This document shows, piece after piece, positions 7,295-7,377 of a DNA stretch of 7,377 nt. Under the pieces are notes generated by a model that had not been told where the DNA came from, did no database searches, and was given only the letters and a program-made list of their open reading frames with translations. Both the position numbers and the translations under genes were made by a program. The stretch's first letter is position 1. Each line of letters begins with the position of its first letter. The stretch is from Methyloceanibacter sp. (lineage in GTDB: Bacteria; Pseudomonadota; Alphaproteobacteria; Rhizobiales; Methyloligellaceae), in assembly GCA_022865725.1 (NCBI GenBank), contig JALHTP010000396.1:1-7377 (forward strand), given 5' to 3'.

Positions 7295-7377
7295 TTACGC
7301 GACCTCGGCGGCGAGCTTCTCGGCCTTGGCGACCGCCTCCTCGATGGTTCCCACCATGTAGAACGCCGCCTCCGGCA
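7295..7377 (-). CDS. atpD: F1Fo ATP synthase subunit beta, C-terminal end (partial)
   Basis: The last 26 codons and the TAA (7295-7297) are present; the rest lies beyond the right edge. The visible tail reads PEAAFYMVGTIEEAVAKAEK and then LAAEVA. This is the characteristic C-terminus of bacterial F1 beta subunits, with FYMVG and the final amphipathic helix. The beta subunit carries the catalytic ATP-synthesising sites. Twenty-five of the 26 codons end in G or C. It lies upstream of atpC on the same strand, as in the atpHAGDC operons of Alphaproteobacteria, but is separated from atpC by 220 bases holding the small ORF or ORFs. Confidence 0.95.
   Translation of the reverse strand, partial: PEAAFYMVGTIEEAVAKAEKLAAEVA

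Overview
This G+C-rich window looks like a chromosomal segment of an alphaproteobacterium, most likely of the order Hyphomicrobiales (Rhizobiales). The call rests on gene families and order: a murein hydrolase activator (EnvC type), an S41 peptidase, a divergent polysaccharide deacetylase and RppH in a row, near the atpD-atpC end of an ATP synthase operon. This arrangement is familiar to me from that order. The taxonomy is inferred from memory, not from a search.

Left half, plus strand (1-4112): the 3' part of envC (start outside the window) overlaps ctpA by ATGA. After a 108-bp gap with a small GC hairpin comes a membrane-anchored divergent polysaccharide deacetylase, and 10 bp later the Nudix hydrolase RppH. 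The first three are cell-envelope proteins: septal peptidoglycan hydrolase activation, periplasmic proteolysis and a predicted carbohydrate-active fold. RppH acts in mRNA 5'-end turnover. They probably form one co-oriented transcription unit.

Middle: an inverted repeat (4116-4169) sits exactly where the plus-strand genes meet a convergent minus-strand gene for a 780-residue MMPL/RND exporter (4192-6534). The exporter has a possible promoter and a leader stem-loop upstream (6554-6631).

Right end, minus strand (6670-7377): the 3' end of an atp operon. It holds the last 26 codons of atpD and complete atpC (epsilon subunit). Between them lies a 52-codon ORF, 7071-7229, with the strongest ribosome-binding site seen here, a CPFCG zinc-knuckle-like motif, and a stop codon that overlaps the atpC start as ATGA. 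A gene at this site is unexpected, because atpD and atpC are normally adjacent. It is the most interesting item in the window. A 17-codon ORF also fits between the atpD stop and that ribosome-binding site.

No tRNA, rRNA, CRISPR array, insertion sequence or phage gene was recognised.
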